This document shows, one piece after another, positions 24,902 through 38,474 of a stretch of 64,000 bases of DNA (positions are counted from its first letter, which is position 1; each line of letters opens with the position of its first letter). Under the pieces are notes generated by a model, which was not told the DNA's origin, did not search any database, and worked only from the letters and a program-made list of their open reading frames with translations. The position numbers were made by a program, and so were the translations under genes. The DNA is from Kalmusia sp. IMI 367209 (taxonomy: Eukaryota > Ascomycota > Dothideomycetes > Pleosporales > Didymosphaeriaceae). The DNA lies in assembly GCA_027946365.1 (NCBI GenBank), contig JAPEUQ010000002.1, forward strand, positions 3,286,001-3,350,000, read 5' to 3'.

Positions 24902-27765
24902 ATAACTACGCACCTTCGTCCCCTCATCGCCCCGATAAGTAATTCGCGGTGCTACGATGAGGGCTCGAACTCCGATATGCGGAAGCCCCAGATTGAAATA
25001 AACTTCTAGGTACATTTTTTCTTTTTGCGGTTGTGGCGGCCGTGGGATGGGATTGATGACGCGTCACTCGCTGTTTCGCTTCGCTTGTCAATAGTTATGT
25101 GCGCCCCCTTCTTTCCTTGCTCAACCACATGCACTTGTACATACAAATCCGCCTTATCCTACACTATCCTATCTTTTTAGCCTAGTATTTTTATGCTATG
25201 AATGTCACTATCGCATTTGCTGTTCACCAACCGAGTGAAACCAATACAGCTGCGTGCATGCCAAGGGCGTCTATTGCGCTCGCTCACCCTTGCCCTCGAC
25301 GTCCCCATCCTACTTGAACGGCGACACAACCGTCGCGTATTCCTTCCTCATAGACTTAGCATCCAGATCACGGTATTCCGGTACCACAACACGCCTCATT
25401 ACCGAATACGGATCCCTGAACACGAGGGGTATCCAATCGCCATGCGTGCCTGAAGTGCCGGCAGCTAGAAGCGCTGTGAAAACCTGGTCAGGAACGCCCG
25501 CCACCACCGATCAGAAGCGTGTGTGCAGAATCGTATGCATGTCAGTCCTCGAGCTCGTGTTATGCACTGCAAATAGCCGGAGGGGCTGCGGGGGCGTATT
25601 TAGTGGGAGGGTGGAGGGCACTGGGAAGTGGAGGGCAGGGCGGTGTGGAAGTAAGTGAGGCTGGAAGTTTTGTAGGTGGGGGCAGTGAAGGAATGCATGG
25701 GGGTAGAAGTATCGACTGGGTACCCCGCTTAATGTATGCGATGTCTTTGTGACACTGGTAATGTTAAGGGTGTAATAAGAGGAGACAGGTCGGATATTTA
25801 CCGTACAAGGTTTGGTAGGTTAGATATGGAGTCTCATCATGGAATGAGCTTGTCTGGGCTACACAATGTAGTCTCTAAACCTTGACCTGGGGTCGCATTT
25901 CATGCAATTATCGTAGTAGGGCATACCCTCACTGCTTACAGTAATCTAACAGCTTCACAATGATTTGATGAACAGATAGAGACTTCTCCACATAGTCACA
26001 TCCTATAACAAGCTGCACTTACTAGCTCCTCTACCGCCTGAAAGGTAATCGGTGACGAACCCTACAGATCAAGATAAAAGCTCCGCTGATGCATACCACA
26101 ACCAACATCACTGGGCCCTAGACAGTTCAGAAATCTCGACCAACGCTAAAGGAACCACATGCAGCTATATACGCAGGGCGAGATGCGAATGCTACACCCA
26201 GGGATTCTCAGGGGCAATCTCTCACCGACTTTACAAAGCCAAGGCCGGGAGGGCTCCAATAGCCAGTGATCAATTTGAAGGCTTCATATGGTGCTTTTCG
26301 TCCGAGCGCAAACGTAAGATTTCAAGACTTGCAGAGAACAGGGCACTAAACCCATGTCCATCGCAGCATTGAAATAACGTATCGGCGATAGTAGACGCCC
26401 GGCAGACACACAGTGATATGTTGTCAATAAGGTTTATAGAGGCATGATCTCTATGAGCGCTCTTTTGATACCGAAAGCCGAGCTGTCAAGGATCAACAAC
26501 TCACCCTTGACCTTCCCAGTGTGTGAACCTTGACAAATGGCTCATTGTGTGCCGAATTTCAATGCATTTTCCATGGACCCGGGCCTTCTCACAGAGCGCC
26601 CCAGTACTCTTCGAGATCGTGCTGCTAATCGAGTGGAACAGGCATTGATTTTCATGGTCAGACACTACTTTCACTCCGTCCACCAGAACTAGCGATTTCC
26701 CAAGACCTCTTTTTCAGGACACGTTGTAGACGCTTTGAAGTCAGATGCCGTATGTGCTATTCCCCAGACTGGATCAGGATCTCTTCTGGGAGAGTACACG
26801 TTTATCACAGGAAGTGTCGAGCTTAAGAGGTGACCAGAGTGTGACCTCCTGCAGCAAAGACATAATGTTGTAGCTTCGGTGAATATTACGAAAGCAACCA
26901 GCGTTCCGTCAACTGCATCCACACAAAATGGATGTCTGACACGTAGCTTGTTCCAATCTTCGCAGTGCATGACAAAACCCGTCGGTGTAATGGAAGTATT
27001 GTTCAAGAGCTTCGACAGTGAGAGATTTACACTTGGCATGGAAGGTAGCGAGGAAAGCGATTACATGCACGCCAACCTATAAAGATACGAGGAACACGGT
27101 ACTCATCTCGGCTGAACTCTCTCTCTTCGGCGTATAATAACGAGGTAAATGTCTAGGGGGCCGTGATCGCGGAACTTTGATCCTTCTTAAGCAACATGTC
27201 AATAAGAGCTTTGAACCATCACTTCAGTCGAGGCGGAAACATTAAATGCTCCCGAGTCCTTCCTAGACTCTTGCGACACAGCACAAATTTGCTTTTAAAG
27301 ATGACTGTTGAAGTTAGCCGCTGGTATGCTCGATACTTCCTATGGCAGCATGTTCGTAGTGGATGGTGTATATTGATTTGTAAATGTCGAAAGGCCTCGT
27401 GGTGTAATCGAGGTGGTATCATTAGCGTGTCGATCAGGTGTCGGGACGCGTCGCGAGTAAAGTCAGGCTTGGCAAGCGCCCCGCGACCGAATTAGGATAG
27501 TGCGGGGCTTTGATCAATGGATGACGGTGGCGGGCTGGAGGCTGAAGCTCCGGGCTGCCCTCTGAGCTCCAAGACATTCACTTTGTGTGCCTGATCGTCA
27601 CACGTGCCCTCAGGCTGATGTTTGCACACGCGCGCCCTCTTATGACTCGTAGTGCTGCCTCGTAGACGGCATATCTCGTCATAACTCCGACAAACGCCCC
27701 TCGAACAGCATATAGACGCTCAGCACCGCCCTTGCACTGCGATCATACCCGTACTACACTGTACC
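24902..27765. other. intergenic, 2.9 kb, one weak ORF
   Basis: No gene recognised. On the minus strand, 25507-25310 reads 65 residues with coding-like composition (includes GTSGTHGDWIPLVFRDPY and VVVPEYRDLDAKSM), but the frame starts only from GTG, a stop lies just upstream, and no exon partner was found. It may be a gene remnant. The right end should carry the ATG7 promoter. Confidence 0.4.
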
Positions 27766-30071
27766 ATGGCCACGCTTAAGTTCGCGCCCTGGCAGAGCGA
27801 CGTCGACGTGCAGTTCTATGCTGCCCTAGCGCACATCAAGATCAACCATGACAAACTCGACGACTCGGCGCGCAAGGTACTCGGCCTATACGAGGTGCGG
27901 GCGGGAGACGCACCGGCGCGCTCAAACCGCATCCAGATACACCCAAACGCGCTGACCTCAGACGAGTGCGCGTACCTCGTCCCTGCTTGTACATGGAAAT
28001 GCTGATAGCCGCCTTTGTAGCACGCCGCCGAACCACTGTCGCGCCGAGGGCATCATAAAGAACTGCAACACTATCGAAGACTACAAAAATCTAGACCGCA
28101 CAGCCGTCTTGGAGACATGCGCGCAGACGGTGAGCTCCGAAAAAGGAAACACCGATCTTTGCTGACCTTTTCAAGATCTGGGAAGCGATACACGACGGCT
28201 CGATCTACGAGTGTCCCTCGCTCCTCGCCGCCTTCACCCTCATCACGTTCGCAAACCTCAAAAAGTACAAATTCACCTACCACTTTGGCTTCCCTGCGAT
28301 ACAATCAGACCCACAATGGAAGCAAGTAGGAGGCATCGACAGACTAAGTTCGCGAGAAACAACACAACTAGTGGACGCTGTACAGACATGGAAATATCGC
28401 TCAGATGCACGCCAGCGGGGCTTCTTTCTTGCGAAGAAAGCCCGGTCGAAAGCAGGCGACGATGATCAAGCTGACGCACCTACAACTCCGATGGATGAGA
28501 TAGGCTACAGATGGGTTATAGGAAGTTTGTCGTCGTACGAAAAGGACTTTTTCGAAGGCGTGGACAAAGAAGATCGTTTTGTGTGTTTTGCTGATCCTTC
28601 GACCTATGAGGAGAATCCCAGCTGGATATTGCGCAATCTCTTGGTACTTATTCGGTATCGATGGAAGCTCAACGATGTGCAAATCTTGTGTTATCGCGAT
28701 ACGCATATTCGACGAGATGAGGCTCGCTCTCTGATATTGCACCTTGAGTCACCATCTGTTCCCGAGCCAGACGCATCACCTACGAAGGAAGACAATACTC
28801 GTGCACGAACACCCAAATTACCCAAAGTGACTGGCTGGGAAAGGAATGAAAACAATAAGCTCACCTCTCGTACCGTGGATCTCTCCGAGTATATGGACGA
28901 ACGGAAACTCGCCGACCAAGCAGTGGACCTGAATCTGAAATTAATCAAATGGCGCATAGCGCCCACCATCGACCTCGATGTCATCAAAAATTGCAAATGT
29001 TTATTGCTCGGGGCCGGCACGCTTGGTTCGTACGTTTCACGTATCCTGATGGGTTGGGGTGTTAAGAAGATCACATTTATCGATAATGCTAGTGTAAGCT
29101 TTTCGAACCCGGTGCGACAACCTCTATTCGACTTCAAAGACTGCCTACAAGGGGGCGCGAAGAAGGCCGAACGAGCAGCGCAGGCATTAGAAGAGATCTA
29201 CCCCGGCGTCGACGCACAAGGACACGTAATGGAAGTACCTATGGCAGGGCATCCCATCACGGATCAAGATAAAACAAAGGCACACTTCGAGAAATTGACG
29301 AACTTGATCGATGAACACGACGCTATATTTCTCCTCATGGACACCAGGGAAAGTAGGTGGCTACCTACGGTCATGGGAAAAGCAAAGGGTAAGATTGTCC
29401 TTAACGCTGCACTAGGCTTTGACTCCTTCGTCGTCATGCGGCATGGGTTGAAGCCCACCAATGAAGGGGAAGGCGAGGAGGAGCTTGGTTGCTATTTCTG
29501 TAATGACGTGGTAGCCCCAGCAGATGTAAGTAAATATCACGATGATCCGATAACACCCAACTGACATATGTCGTAGTCTCTAAGCAACGCTACACTAGAT
29601 CAGCAATGCACGGTGACCCGCCCAGGTGTCGCACCTCTCGCATCAAGTCTGCTAGTCGAGATCCTAGTCAGCATACTGCAGCATCCATCCAAGTCCCGGG
29701 CACCAGTCGATCCCTCCAAGAACCCCATTGTACAGTCTCTTTCATCGTCCCATCCTTCATTGCCAGCGCCCTTCGTCCATCCACTCGGCAGTGTGCCCCA
29801 CACCATACGAGGCACTCTCCACGACTTCAACAACAGGCAAGTCACTGGAAAGCCATACGACTGCTGCTCAGCGTGCAGCGATAAGGTGCTTGCTTTATAT
29901 GAGAAAGATCCGTGGGACTTTGTGCAAAAAGCATTGAATGAGAAGGGTTGGGTCGAGGAGATGTCAGGTCTTGCCGAAGTGCAGAGGAAGGCCGACGAAG
30001 CGGCGGCGGAGATCGAATGGAGTGATGACGAGGGAAGTTTTGAGGACGAAGGCGAGGGTGAGTTGATCTAG
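27766..30071 (+). CDS. ATG7: ATG7, E1-like activating enzyme of autophagy
   Basis: Activates Atg8 and Atg12 by ATP-dependent adenylation and thioester formation in autophagosome formation. Four exons, 27766-27971, 28021-28129, 28176-29525 and 29577-30071, give 719 residues. The first intron is only 49 nt with a GCTGATAG branch-like sequence. N-terminal domain motifs include [20 protein letters not shown] and the IWEAI...ECPSLL segment. The adenylation domain has [20 protein letters not shown] (about residue 384) and [16 protein letters not shown]. The catalytic cysteine is predicted at Cys566 in [16 protein letters not shown], followed by [13 protein letters not shown]. The C-terminal tail is acidic ([15 protein letters not shown]), as in other Atg7 proteins that bind Atg3/Atg8 there. 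No lesion seen. Confidence 0.95.
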
Positions 30072-32127
30072 ATGTCGGTTTATTCGGAGAAGCGCCATTT
30101 AGTTGAGGAGATGCCTCGGATGTTTTACTCTGATCTAGTGTCGGGAGCGACTCCATCCTATTCATGCACGGATATTCTTGTCCTGGAAGCGGGGTTTGGC
30201 GCTTTGGCGTTGAGGTACGGTCAGCACTTGATGTTTTAGTCTTTCTTAGGGTTCTCCCTTTATAGTATAAGTAGCATGCATATAAGTCCAGTTTACGCTT
30301 CCAGATGGTTACGCTTAGTGGAAGAAAATTGTGGGCACAATTCCACTCGTATTTTATGTATCATGGGGTAATTCAACTTACAAAACGTTCTCAAATCTCT
30401 GTTCTGGTGTTACACGCGGTCGGCAATGGCGCAATGCTGAGTCTCTATCTGGGTTAAGTGATGCTCTACTTCTGCAGGACGCGGTGAAGTATTATTTGTC
30501 CAGTGACGAAGTACACTAATTGTTTTTCTCTGGAGTTCGCCCAAAAAACCTTCTTCATCTAATCCAGATACCTGTAAATTGAGGAGAGATAAATGAAGTT
30601 CTTTTTTTTTTTTTTTAAGAGAAAAGATTGCAGGGAAGTTCAGCCTCGTCGTTAAGTATATTGCACAACTCGCGACTTCTCGCATCCGAGCAAGCTTCGA
30701 TCCATGGCAATCAGTCTACCCACACTAGACGAGGTCGACGGCGCGTGCAGAGCAGCTAGGTCTTCAGAAGCAGTGCCATCTCAGCAGCACCAGAAACACA
30801 AGCATATCAGGACGCATACCAGCCGCGCCACTCAGACACATCTGAAAAGCGCAGATGGTGCTGATGTCAGTAACGCGATTGATGTGGTACGATCAACGAA
30901 GGCACGTAGTCTATAAAGAATAGTCCATGTAAGTGCAGATAGACTTAACGCTAGTAGCTCTCTTTTCTCTATCCTGACGGAAAGCGCGGTGCTGTCATCC
31001 AAGCCTGGCTACTGCGCCAGAACAGCTGCCCAACCCCCTTCTTTTATCTAGGACTATGGAGCTGGTCTGCTCGTTTAATGGAGGACGCAATGTGTCAGGA
31101 ATGCGGGTGCACGACTTTATTGGGTTTGAGAAGGGTGATGGAAGAGGAGGGTATGCAGTCCTCAATCGAATTTTTTTTTTCAGGAGACACATTGGAGACT
31201 GAGGTACCTCAAGATATACAATACAATTCCATAAACATTTGACTCGCGGCTGTAAGAGACGAACGCGCGCTGGTTAGGAGGAAAGGGTAACTTGCATGTA
31301 TTAGTCTTTCGGAGCAAGCTCTGTATTTGGTTTTTTCCTGATCGGTGTGCAGTGATCGGTGAGTAGCAGACTTGCTTATTCCAAGGACGCATTGTGGTTT
31401 GCCAATTTACAGTAGATATGACGCTTGTCCGTACATAACTCACGACCGAGCCTTTCGGGAGCCAGGCCATGCACACACACACGTAGCTGATTGCATTAAT
31501 GTAGTACCATACGTGTACTGAGTCGCATAGGCAACGAGCCGACTTCGTTTCCACTCACGCATCTATAAATCGGTCAACTACCGTGTATATTCGCCAGTGC
31601 GAAGTTTGAGGAGAACAGGTGGTTCGAGCCACGGGGGTTGGCCCAAAGCAGACGCCTGCAGATCTGAAACAACGATGCTGGTAGCAAATCTAGTCGCCGT
31701 TGCCTGTTCATTTTTTTCGCTTTGACTCACCGCTCGCCCCCATCAAATCATACTTGGAAAGATCCTGCCCACCTTACTTACATGGCATCACTTGCATGCG
31801 GGGAAGCCCGCACGGGGCAGCGGAAGCATCGTGAAGGGGGAGACCCCTGGCTGGACAAGTGGGGATTGTGTATATACCTGCATGAGCTTTGACAGGCGTG
31901 ACGCGAGGTCGAATTTAAATCTGCTCGCCCACAATAGGGGGTTGAAGTGCATATAAAGCTTCGAGATCCGCTACCTGCTTCCCGACTTTTGATGGGAAAA
32001 ATGGACGCCTGCCGTAACAATACAACCAACCCAATTTTTCGATCGATGAACGCCGATACCGCCGTCAAGCCACTGCCATTATGACACAACCTCCCAATTT
32101 GATCATGGATACACGATTCCTCCGCCA
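30072..32127. other. convergent intergenic region between ATG7 and P450
   Basis: Two kilobases between two 3' ends. A T-homopolymer of about 15 lies near 30602-30616 and another of about 10 near 31170. Short frames lack support and no gene is seen. Confidence 0.5.
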
Positions 32128-34338
32128 TTAACGCCTCCGAACTTTGAGCCACAGCTCCTCAGGTCTCCTCATAGACAACGTCGCCCCAATATTCGCCGAA
32201 TCCCTCACCAACCCAAGGACTTCTTTCCTCGCCACTGTCTCGCTAACCTTCTCGCTGCCTTTCGTACTCGGTGCGACCCACACCTTCCTCAAAACCGTAC
32301 TCAATACGCCCGTAAACTCTACTTGCGCGAACTTCATGCCAGGACAGATACGGGGCCCGCCAGCCCAAGCCGCAAAACCTAGATCCATGTGAAGGAACGT
32401 TTCCTCATTCAGCACTGACGAAACAGACTGAGACGTTGATGGGGAGGTGATCCATCGCTTGGGGTTCCATGTTATGTGATCGGCATAGTTTGTGGGGCTA
32501 GTGTGCATGGCGTGCATATTTAGGACTAATTCGGTGTTGGGTGGGATAAAGATGGTGGAGGTTGATGAGGCTGTTGTCGGGTTCGGGTTGGTGATTGTGA
32601 GTGGGACGTTGGGGGCAATTGTGCCTCGCGGAATTTGAGGAACAGCGCCGTACAAACGCAAGGTTTCATACTGGTTGGGTCAGCTGGACTACAAGAACAA
32701 AGGTAGAGGACGAATTGTGTGCCGAGTTATCCTGGGACAGATGCTGTAGGAGCGGAAAAGTCTTCAAACTTTTGTCTCCTGACTGTGTACGATGACTTGC
32801 GTGGCGGGATTGGAGTGAGAAGGGAATCACCTGTGGTGAGTGCTCAGTCTGGAAATGAACTTACCATCACAGCCAGGACCCTTTTCAGACGCGGATGCAT
32901 TTCTTCGTAATTTGGATTGTCGTCGTCCTGGAGAACTTGGTCGACCTCCTCATTTACCCACCTCTGGACGTCTGGATAGATCGCTAGCAAAGCAAAGGCG
33001 TAGGCTAGCGTATTCGCTGTCGTGTCGTGGCCAGCGAGATTGAAGATGAAGATGTTGCCTTTGATCTCGTCATCGGTCAATTGTCCCGCAGATTGGAAGC
33101 CGTCTGCTTGTGCCTGGTCAGATGTGCGGATCAATGTGCTCATAAGGTTGTGTTTTTGAGCATTGCGATCATTCGACAGAAGTTTTCTTTCTGATGCTAT
33201 GGCTTCGTCCGTGTATTGCCTGAACTCTTTGATGGCAAGGAGAACGCTGTTCAAGCGGGGGCTTAACAATTTGCTAATCCTGTTGAGAAAGGTCTCTTTT
33301 TGCGTAACAATGATGGAGGTGACGAGATTGTTCAATACCGTCATCAGTGCATCGCGATGGGAGAGTTGATGCCCTGGGGCTGGAATGCGAACACCACCGT
33401 CGAAGTCCTGTTTTACGCCAAATCCGGCTGCGTAGAGAACGTGCAAGGCGATAACACGCGTGTCGTCGACCATGTTCGATATTTTGCCTCCTGGTTGGGA
33501 GAGCCACTGCGCGAGCATAGCGTTGGATTGTCGGACAGACTCATCCCAGACAAAACGTGACACGCGTTCATTGAAGCAGGGCGCGGTGATCTTTCGGTGT
33601 CTCGCCCAATCTTCGCCATTTACCTGGATAGAATCAGTAATGCGTAAACACTTTGCCGCGCTTCTTCGTTTCCCAGGTACTGCGACCATTGAGTACCATG
33701 GACGAGCCCAGGTTACGCGTTAAGGCTCAAGTAACCCTAGGATACAAGATATGCACGGCGTATTTCTCGGGATTCCACGTCATTACACGGGCGGAAATGT
33801 TGGTGGCACTCGAAAAGCAATGCCATGGAGCTGTCTAGCATGACTCCAATGGTCTCGGAGGGTGATTAGAGCTACCTACCGTGTCTACATTTTTCCCAAA
33901 TATGTCCATGCTTTCTGTGTTTATTAGCAAAAATTACTATGGCAGTTTTTGCGCCTCGCCGAACTGACCATAGAGCTTCGGCTTTATGAAGATCTTTCTT
34001 TTCGCCAGCACTTCATCAATGGCTACCTTGTCGCAAGTATAGATGATGTTCAGACCAGGACTGACCACTATGAAGGTCTCGCCGTATTTGGCGTGCTGAT
34101 TGGCATCGTCTTCCCAGGTGAAGGTCGTGTCAAGGAGCCTGCACCATTCGACATGCTGCAATAATGGCGCACACAATTTAGATCCAATGCGCCAGAAAAT
34201 GCTGTATGGATTGAATGGGACTATGAAGATAGGCAGTCCGGTCTGCTTGGCGAGCCTGTAGTTTGTGTAGAGGCGCTTGACGGGGACGAGGACGCAGATG
34301 AAGCATGCCAGTGCTATCAGACTAACGAGGAAAGTCAT
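32128..34338 (-). CDS. cytochrome P450 monooxygenase
   Basis: Four exons, 34338-33969, 33914-33880 (35 nt), 33623-32865 and 32670-32128, with consistent phases, give 568 residues. An N-terminal membrane anchor (FLVSLIALACFICVLVPV) suggests the endoplasmic reticulum. The I-helix motif is AGHDTT (about residue 332-337), the K-helix motif ETLR (residues 390-393), the PERF-region WNPKRW, and the heme loop WAGGPRICPG with ligand Cys497. The heme loop has Trp where the consensus has Phe, which occurs in several fungal P450 families. The block SMDIFGKNVDT VNGEDWARHRK is restored only by including the 35-nt exon. Substrate is unknown. It does not sit in an obvious biosynthetic cluster. The start was taken at the ATG directly before the anchor. 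Confidence 0.9.
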
Positions 34339-37300
34339 GCTGGAGCGAGAGAGGAAGAGAGAAGGAGAGGGAGAGAAAGAGAGAAATGACACGCTATGGC
34401 GGATGTTGTAGCCGCTGCTCAGATGGAGATGTTGCCAACTGACGATCCTGGGGTCAGACAAAGTATGGTGGGTTGGTAGGTGAAGTTGTCAGCGCCTGGA
34501 ATTGAATAGAAAGCTGGTCGACGAGCATAGGAGGACTCTTGTCACAGAAAGCTGCAGAGGTGGTAACTACCATGTCAGTGCACCTGACGCTACGCGAGAG
34601 TACAGTTGGGAAGGAGTGAGTAGCACAAAGCGGAAGCCGGCCAATCCGCGACTACCTTGCGTCACACAACGCGCCGTTTAAGAATGCGACGAGGAACGTG
34701 CCTGCTTCATCGCACTAGATCAAGCATGGCGTCGTCGCTTGGGTGCTAAAGGTGTGGCATTTGTAGGCCAGTAGAGCATTAGAGGTGGTAGTGTAATATC
34801 TATGTATTGCCGCCTTTGGTAAACGGTAGATCGCGTACTGCTGTAGATCGCACATGATGGGTTTCACGGCGCGAATTCGCGTAACAGCGAGCGACGGGAC
34901 GGGAGCAGGCCGCCCACGTGATGCTCCCCTGCGCTACGAATCCAGAGATGCAAGCTGGGGCGCTCGGCTGTGCGCAGGAGGCTGCAGCATGCAAGCACAT
35001 CAGACGCCTTGCAGGCGGAAACGGATCTGCATGCCTATACTCCATGCTCTCTTGTTTCAGATTGCGCTGGGGAGCCTCACGGTTGTTTATCAGGTTTGCG
35101 TTTCATGGTAGAATGCGAGTCATGGCGTAGAGCTTATTTGTGTAGGACAAAGAGAGGGGCCGACGCAAGTGACCCTGAATGGCGGAGTCGTGCAGTACCG
35201 GCGAGGCCTACTAACGTACCGTGTACATCGGGCAATGACACCAACGCAGGCACGCTGCGATCGGCTAACGGCGGTGCTTTAAGCTCCAACTTCCAACGTC
35301 ATCGATTTAAAGATTTCTTGCGACGCAAGCCGAGGTGACTCACGTGCTATATAGGCCCCGTCCGCGAAGGTACGATAGTTTGCCGGAATTCGAACTGGAC
35401 GCTCTTGATGCAAGCCCGTTGAGGGGCGTCGAGCGGCCTGGAAAAGAAAAGACAAGACGACTCCGACATCCAGGACGATAGGCCTGAGCATTTAGAGTCG
35501 AGGGAACAATGGCTGACTGGCAGCGCCGATGACGTGGAACATCTTCCCTCCGGCACGCTGTGAACCATGGTCGATCACAAGCCACTTAAGCTTCGCGATG
35601 GATGTATGCCAACTTCCAACAATGTCTTGACCTCCAATCCGTCGAGTTCTGCGATGCCGCTACTCTTGGTGCAGACTTTTTCGAAGCGCGGACGCGGAGC
35701 GTAATTGGAATCACTCCGCTATACAGCATCGTATCAGAGATGGCTGGGCCAAACGGTGCCCTGTGGCATCTAGTTAGGTGGGGACGAATCGGTTGAGTTT
35801 CAACCGTGGAAGCCACACACATGTGGAGATGTATGTGGCATAACGTCGAGACCGGAGGGCAATCCGATCACCCCCTCCCATCAAGAGAGATGGACGAATG
35901 GCGCCGCGTCATGACTAAGACGATAGAAGTGAGCCGGAGCAGATTAGGAAGCCGGAAAATCATGTCGAACTCTCAGATTGGAAGCTAGGAACTGCATTGA
36001 TCTCGAGGCGCTATCGTAATGGCTGAATTACCCGCTTGCGCAAAGCGTTGAGTTCGACCGGGCTGAACAGTAGACGTATTGCCAGTGGAAAAAGTGCCTC
36101 ATTAATTCAATAGTGCAATGGCGCTTGGAAAATGCCGTAGGCTCGCTCGGCAGGACTTGATACCAGCGTCAATTTTCGTGCATGAAGTCAACATCGTCGT
36201 CAATCGACGATGAGAGGTGCAGCCCAAACTCTTCCATCGTAGCTGGCCGCCCTCCCGCGGTTGCATGTCGGGTCGATGCGAACCAGCGATCTGGGCTTTG
36301 ATGCTTTCCAGGCAAAAGAGGGTTAACAGGCAAAATGCAAGCATGGTGCATCCCGACCATCTTCAATACTCCACCGAGGCAATCCTTAGAACGCGTGTTC
36401 AGACGGAGGACCTGCCTAGAAGAGGTTGTGTGGAGGAATTGTGATATTATTGACATACAAACTTTAAAAGCATATTCTTGCTGGGCACAATCTCGCTTTG
36501 AAGTCGTTGAAAAGAATACAGCGGACCCTGAAGTAACGGCGGCATGCGCATGTGATGCACGTAACTATGTCGTGCTCACGCGGGACGCAGAGCCGCATTT
36601 CGCTTCTGCTCTGCAAGCTGGCAAGAGGCAGTCTGGTGCTTGCATGCAGCGGATGTAGATAAGCGTCTCTGCCCGCTGGCTTGCATAGACATATGTATAT
36701 GGCGGCACAGGCCCGAGACGTTTACGGTTATGGTGCCAGAACTGGCAAATTGAGGGAGTATGCGGCACGACCTGCGTTCCTATGTCGACCGCATCGTTGC
36801 TGGGACTGTGATATTGAAATACCCCTGTCCTCCCGTTGAAATGGACTCTTGTCCGCAGAAAAGAGAATAGCGGTGTAGAGCCCACTTTGTTAGCGAAGGT
36901 GGTCGAGGGATATCGGCAAAATTGGAGCACAGTCTCCAGCAAGGATGTCCCCTCACATGGGGCTGCACTTCATTCAAAGCATCTCAGACAGACCAATATG
37001 GACCCGCAAAGGCGCTAGATAATTCAGCGAGCGAGTTGGTGGTACGAGAGAGAGCATGAAGTGAGAAGACAAGCATGGGAGAAGGCGATCCGGTGAAGCT
37101 ATCCAGACCAACGGCCAATGGCGGGACGATCTCGGGGATCCTTGTCTGTTACGGGCTGCAAGGAGTGGTCCGTGTTGCAAACGCCAGTGGCTTGTCAAGG
37201 CCTCGATAACGGCTCCGCCTGCAATCGACGTGGCCCTCGATGATTGGCAGGACGCACGCGTGTCGATCCGCAGCCCGTGCCGCATCCCCCATGGCAGGTC

Positions 37301-38441
37301 TCCAGCGGGAACGAAGGTCATCGAAGGGGGTAAGGGCCAAAGGGGGGTTCGCTGGTGCTGATAATGACTGCTGCGCCATGGTGCGTCGCCAGAGGCCAGG
37401 AGTTGCGTGCGACCCGTTCTTCTCCGTCGGTGGCAGAGGTGGTCTGGGTCATGCTCGAACGGCAGGGCGAAAGGAGGGGTAGCCGTCTTAGCGTTGCGGA
37501 GGGCGCGCGCACTACAGGGATGCCGCTCCATCACACGCATGTTCCAGCTGCAGTCACCCGCTATGCATGACACCAATGAAGTTCCCTGTTGCGCCTAGGC
37601 GTCAGCCGGATTGCGGGATGGCCTCACAGCTGCAGGAACGCAGGCCGACAGATTGCAGCTGGACGTGATGGGAAGGGCTGGACGTTGAGCTTTCTGGAAC
37701 ATCAGATCTGCAAACTGTGGTCTCTGCAACTTCGACGTCGAGGGGCGAGTCGTCGTGATGGAGCCGATGTAGCAATTTCCCTTGCGGAGTTGGGTGGTGT
37801 TGCGAATCCGCCCTGCTCTCGGGGGTACAGCAAAGGCACACATGGCCCTACGGATTCCGATTCTAGATTGCGCACCTACGTATGTTGGACGGACAGAAAC
37901 ACAGTCCCCACACTCGGCTCGCGCACGAGAAAGGACCACGCCTCAGGCATCTGAGCTGATATCGGACGGTGGAGGGCCTATCGACGAGCCAACCTTCATT
38001 TCCCTTGTCTGAGGTCAAGGGCCCCGCTCGCGTGCGGAGTCAAACATCTGTCTGCTCGTGTGTGGCTCAATCGGCCGGGCATGGACATCGCATTCGCTAG
38101 TCGTTAATATCGACTTTCCTATTCCCGCTACGAGGGTGGTCAGCAAGTATCATGTAGACGGACGGCTGCGGCCTTGCCACGATCCGTGATCCGCTCCCAC
38201 ATCGCGCCGGATGCGCTGCACGTTTATTTTCGACTTTGCATTGGATCGACTGGGTGGTTTTAGCACACGCGAGCGCGGTATGACTACCATTGTGCACGCT
38301 TTCCCAGGTATGCTGGAGCAATGACCTGCTGGCGGCCGCAAGCGACCCGTCAGGGTCCCACCGCAAAAGGTTCGGCACTTCCATGCTCGCCGTGTGGTCA
38401 GAGAGGCTGTATTCCGAGCGCAACGCGTCCTTTCGTGGGAG

Positions 38442-38474
38442 GCGATTGGGAAGCGATTGGGAAGCGATTGGGAG
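38442..38474. repeat. 11-nt tandem repeat, three copies
   Basis: GCGATTGGGAA occurs at 38442-38452 and 38453-38463, then GCGATTGGGAG at 38464-38474. It has the same period as the arrays at 6442 and 51659 but unrelated sequence. Confidence 0.85.

Noticed and set aside
27395..27450. tRNA-like sequence (GTGGTGTAATCGAGGTGGTATCA)
   Set aside because: Resembles the D-arm/A-box of some tRNAs, but no T-arm GGTTCRA block or acceptor stem follows.
31615..31640. B-box-like GGTTCGAGCC
   Set aside because: No matching A-box, anticodon stem or acceptor stem upstream; not a tRNA.
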